The notes under the pieces were generated by a model. The model saw nothing but the letters and a program-made list of their open reading frames with translations. It did not search any database and had not been told where the DNA came from. The position numbers and the translations under genes are program-made. DNA of 23,726 nucleotides, taken from positions 1-23,726 of the IMG/VR virus record IMGVR_UViG_3300046002_005177, one strand, 5' to 3'. Each line of letters begins with the position of its first letter. The stretch's first letter is position 1. The stretch is from a virus. Positions 22,987 through 23,726 of this stretch are shown piece after piece.

Positions 22987-23726
22987 TTAAACAGTTACGT
23001 TAGTAGCAGATAAAACGATCCAAGAACCATTCTCAGTTGCTTGTCCCTGACCAATTCTAGTTTCCCATTGTAGGGTTACAGCTGAACGGTAAGCTTTACT
23101 AGCAGCTACTGTTATACCGGCAGAATCATATCCCCCGTAGTTGGCACTGGTGTTGAATCCTGTATAGTAACTTGACGATGTTCCAGTTACCCCAGTGTAA
23201 ATATATCCTGTTGCTGCCGAGGTATTAATGATGGTTACCCTAGTTCCTTGTGGGATGTTAGGTAATGTTCCACCTACTGGAGATGTACCATCAACAACTT
23301 TCATAAAGAATCCTGTAGGTCCGCAGTTTGCATAGATAATATCTTCTAAACCTGTTATCGCATAAGGAGCGTTTACTGAGGTTATATAACCACCTCCGCC
23401 AATTCCTGATGCGTTTGAGACAAATGCTGTACCTGCTGTTAATCCAGTTTTTGCAGTGGTATTCGAACTTATTATATGTCCGTTTGTTCCTAATGTAAAT
23501 GCTCCATTAGAGCTAAAACTTCCATTGAAGCTAGATGTTCCGCCTGCTACGAAAATAGAGGATGTACCTAAAGTTATAGTTCCGTTAAGAACTACCGCTC
23601 CAGATGCTGTTACATCGGTAGATTGTAAACTTACAAACGAAGCTGCGCCTAAATTATTTACCGATGCGGTTGGTATTCCTGTAGAAGGAATTGATAAAGC
23701 ATCAAATGATCCAATTTTTGCCTGAA
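22987..23726 (-). CDS. C-terminal part of a fibre-like virion protein (5' end beyond window)
   Basis: The frame is open from the right edge to a stop at 22987, giving 245 residues with no internal stop, so an apparent start at 23304 is not needed. The visible N-terminal part (QAKIGSFDALSIPSTG onward) shows repeated Gly/Ser/Thr turns every 8 to 12 residues (LNGTITLGTSSIFVAGG, FNGSFSSNGAFTLGTNG), as in beta-helical or spiral fibre shafts. After about residue 110 it becomes a globular C-terminal domain with IPQGTRVTIINTS, KAYRSAVTLQWETR and a final GSWIVLSATNVTV strand, a layout common at fibre tips. It precedes the 734-aa gene by 24 bases and is probably the fibre or adhesin at the head of this block. 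Confidence 0.75.
   Translation of the reverse strand, partial: QAKIGSFDALSIPSTGIPTASVNNLGAASFVSLQSTDVTASGAVVLNGTITLGTSSIFVAGGTSSFNGSFSSNGAFTLGTNGHIISSNTTAKTGLTAGTAFVSNASGIGGGGYITSVNAPYAITGLEDIIYANCGPTGFFMKVVDGTSPVGGTLPNIPQGTRVTIINTSAATGYIYTGVTGTSSSYYTGFNTSANYGGYDSAGITVAASKAYRSAVTLQWETRIGQGQATENGSWIVLSATNVTV

Noticed and set aside
22987-23304. A complete 105-aa gene starting at 23304
   Set aside because: The frame stays open to the right edge with the same fibre-like composition, so the Met is internal to a longer truncated gene.
23456-23725. Plus-strand frame at the right edge
   Set aside because: It is the reverse reading of the Gly/Ser/Thr fibre repeats and has no start context.

Overview
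The window looks like the interior of a large tailed-phage (myovirus) genome of the T4-like superfamily. The strongest anchor is the left-edge gene, a gp32-type single-stranded DNA-binding protein, backed by a RuvC-type resolvase, a gp19-like tail-tube-fold protein and a long run of very large beta-rich virion proteins, several with collagen-like Gly-X-Y stretches. The DNA is AT-rich. No gene start I examined has a convincing Shine-Dalgarno GGAGG. Starts are instead preceded by A/T-rich stretches such as TTTAAAATTAAATGG or GAAATTTAATGG, which suggests a Bacteroidota host (inference). No tRNA, CRISPR array, integrase or insertion sequence is visible.

All supported genes lie on the minus strand and are read from right to left. 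In transcription order: (1) 23726-22987, C-terminal end of a fibre-like protein cut by the window edge; (2) 22962-20758, 734-aa virion protein with a coiled coil; (3) 20744-17097, 1215-aa virion protein with coiled coils and a fibronectin-III-like segment; (4) 17072-11139, 1977-aa giant virion protein with an internal carbohydrate-binding-like module; (5) 11135-6051, three tandem paralogous fibre proteins, each with exactly eleven collagen triplets; (6) 6028-4933, a small coiled-coil protein overlapping a membrane-anchored coiled-coil protein with a beta-rich tail; (7) 4921-2558, a 787-aa virion protein whose 3' end has an unusual open -1 frame; (8) 2482-1934, the tail-tube-fold protein; (9) 1906-708, a small unknown gene, the RuvC-like resolvase and a small basic unknown gene; (10) 605-1, the ssDNA-binding protein.

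The block from 23726 to 1934 reads as a baseplate, tail-fibre and possibly lysis module, with genes separated by 3 to 75 bases or overlapping, so it is probably transcribed as long polycistronic messages. The last genes belong to DNA replication and recombination. The only sizeable gap is the 102-base, nearly G/C-free leader of the gp32-like gene (606-707). It resembles in character the unstructured A/U-rich operator by which T4 gp32 represses its own translation, and it carries a three-codon mini-ORF with the same start context as a large virion gene. The main points worth checking are this leader, the open -1 frame after the 787-aa protein, a 15-bp direct repeat that encodes ELKEI in two different frames across the resolvase/small-gene overlap, and the fibre triplication.
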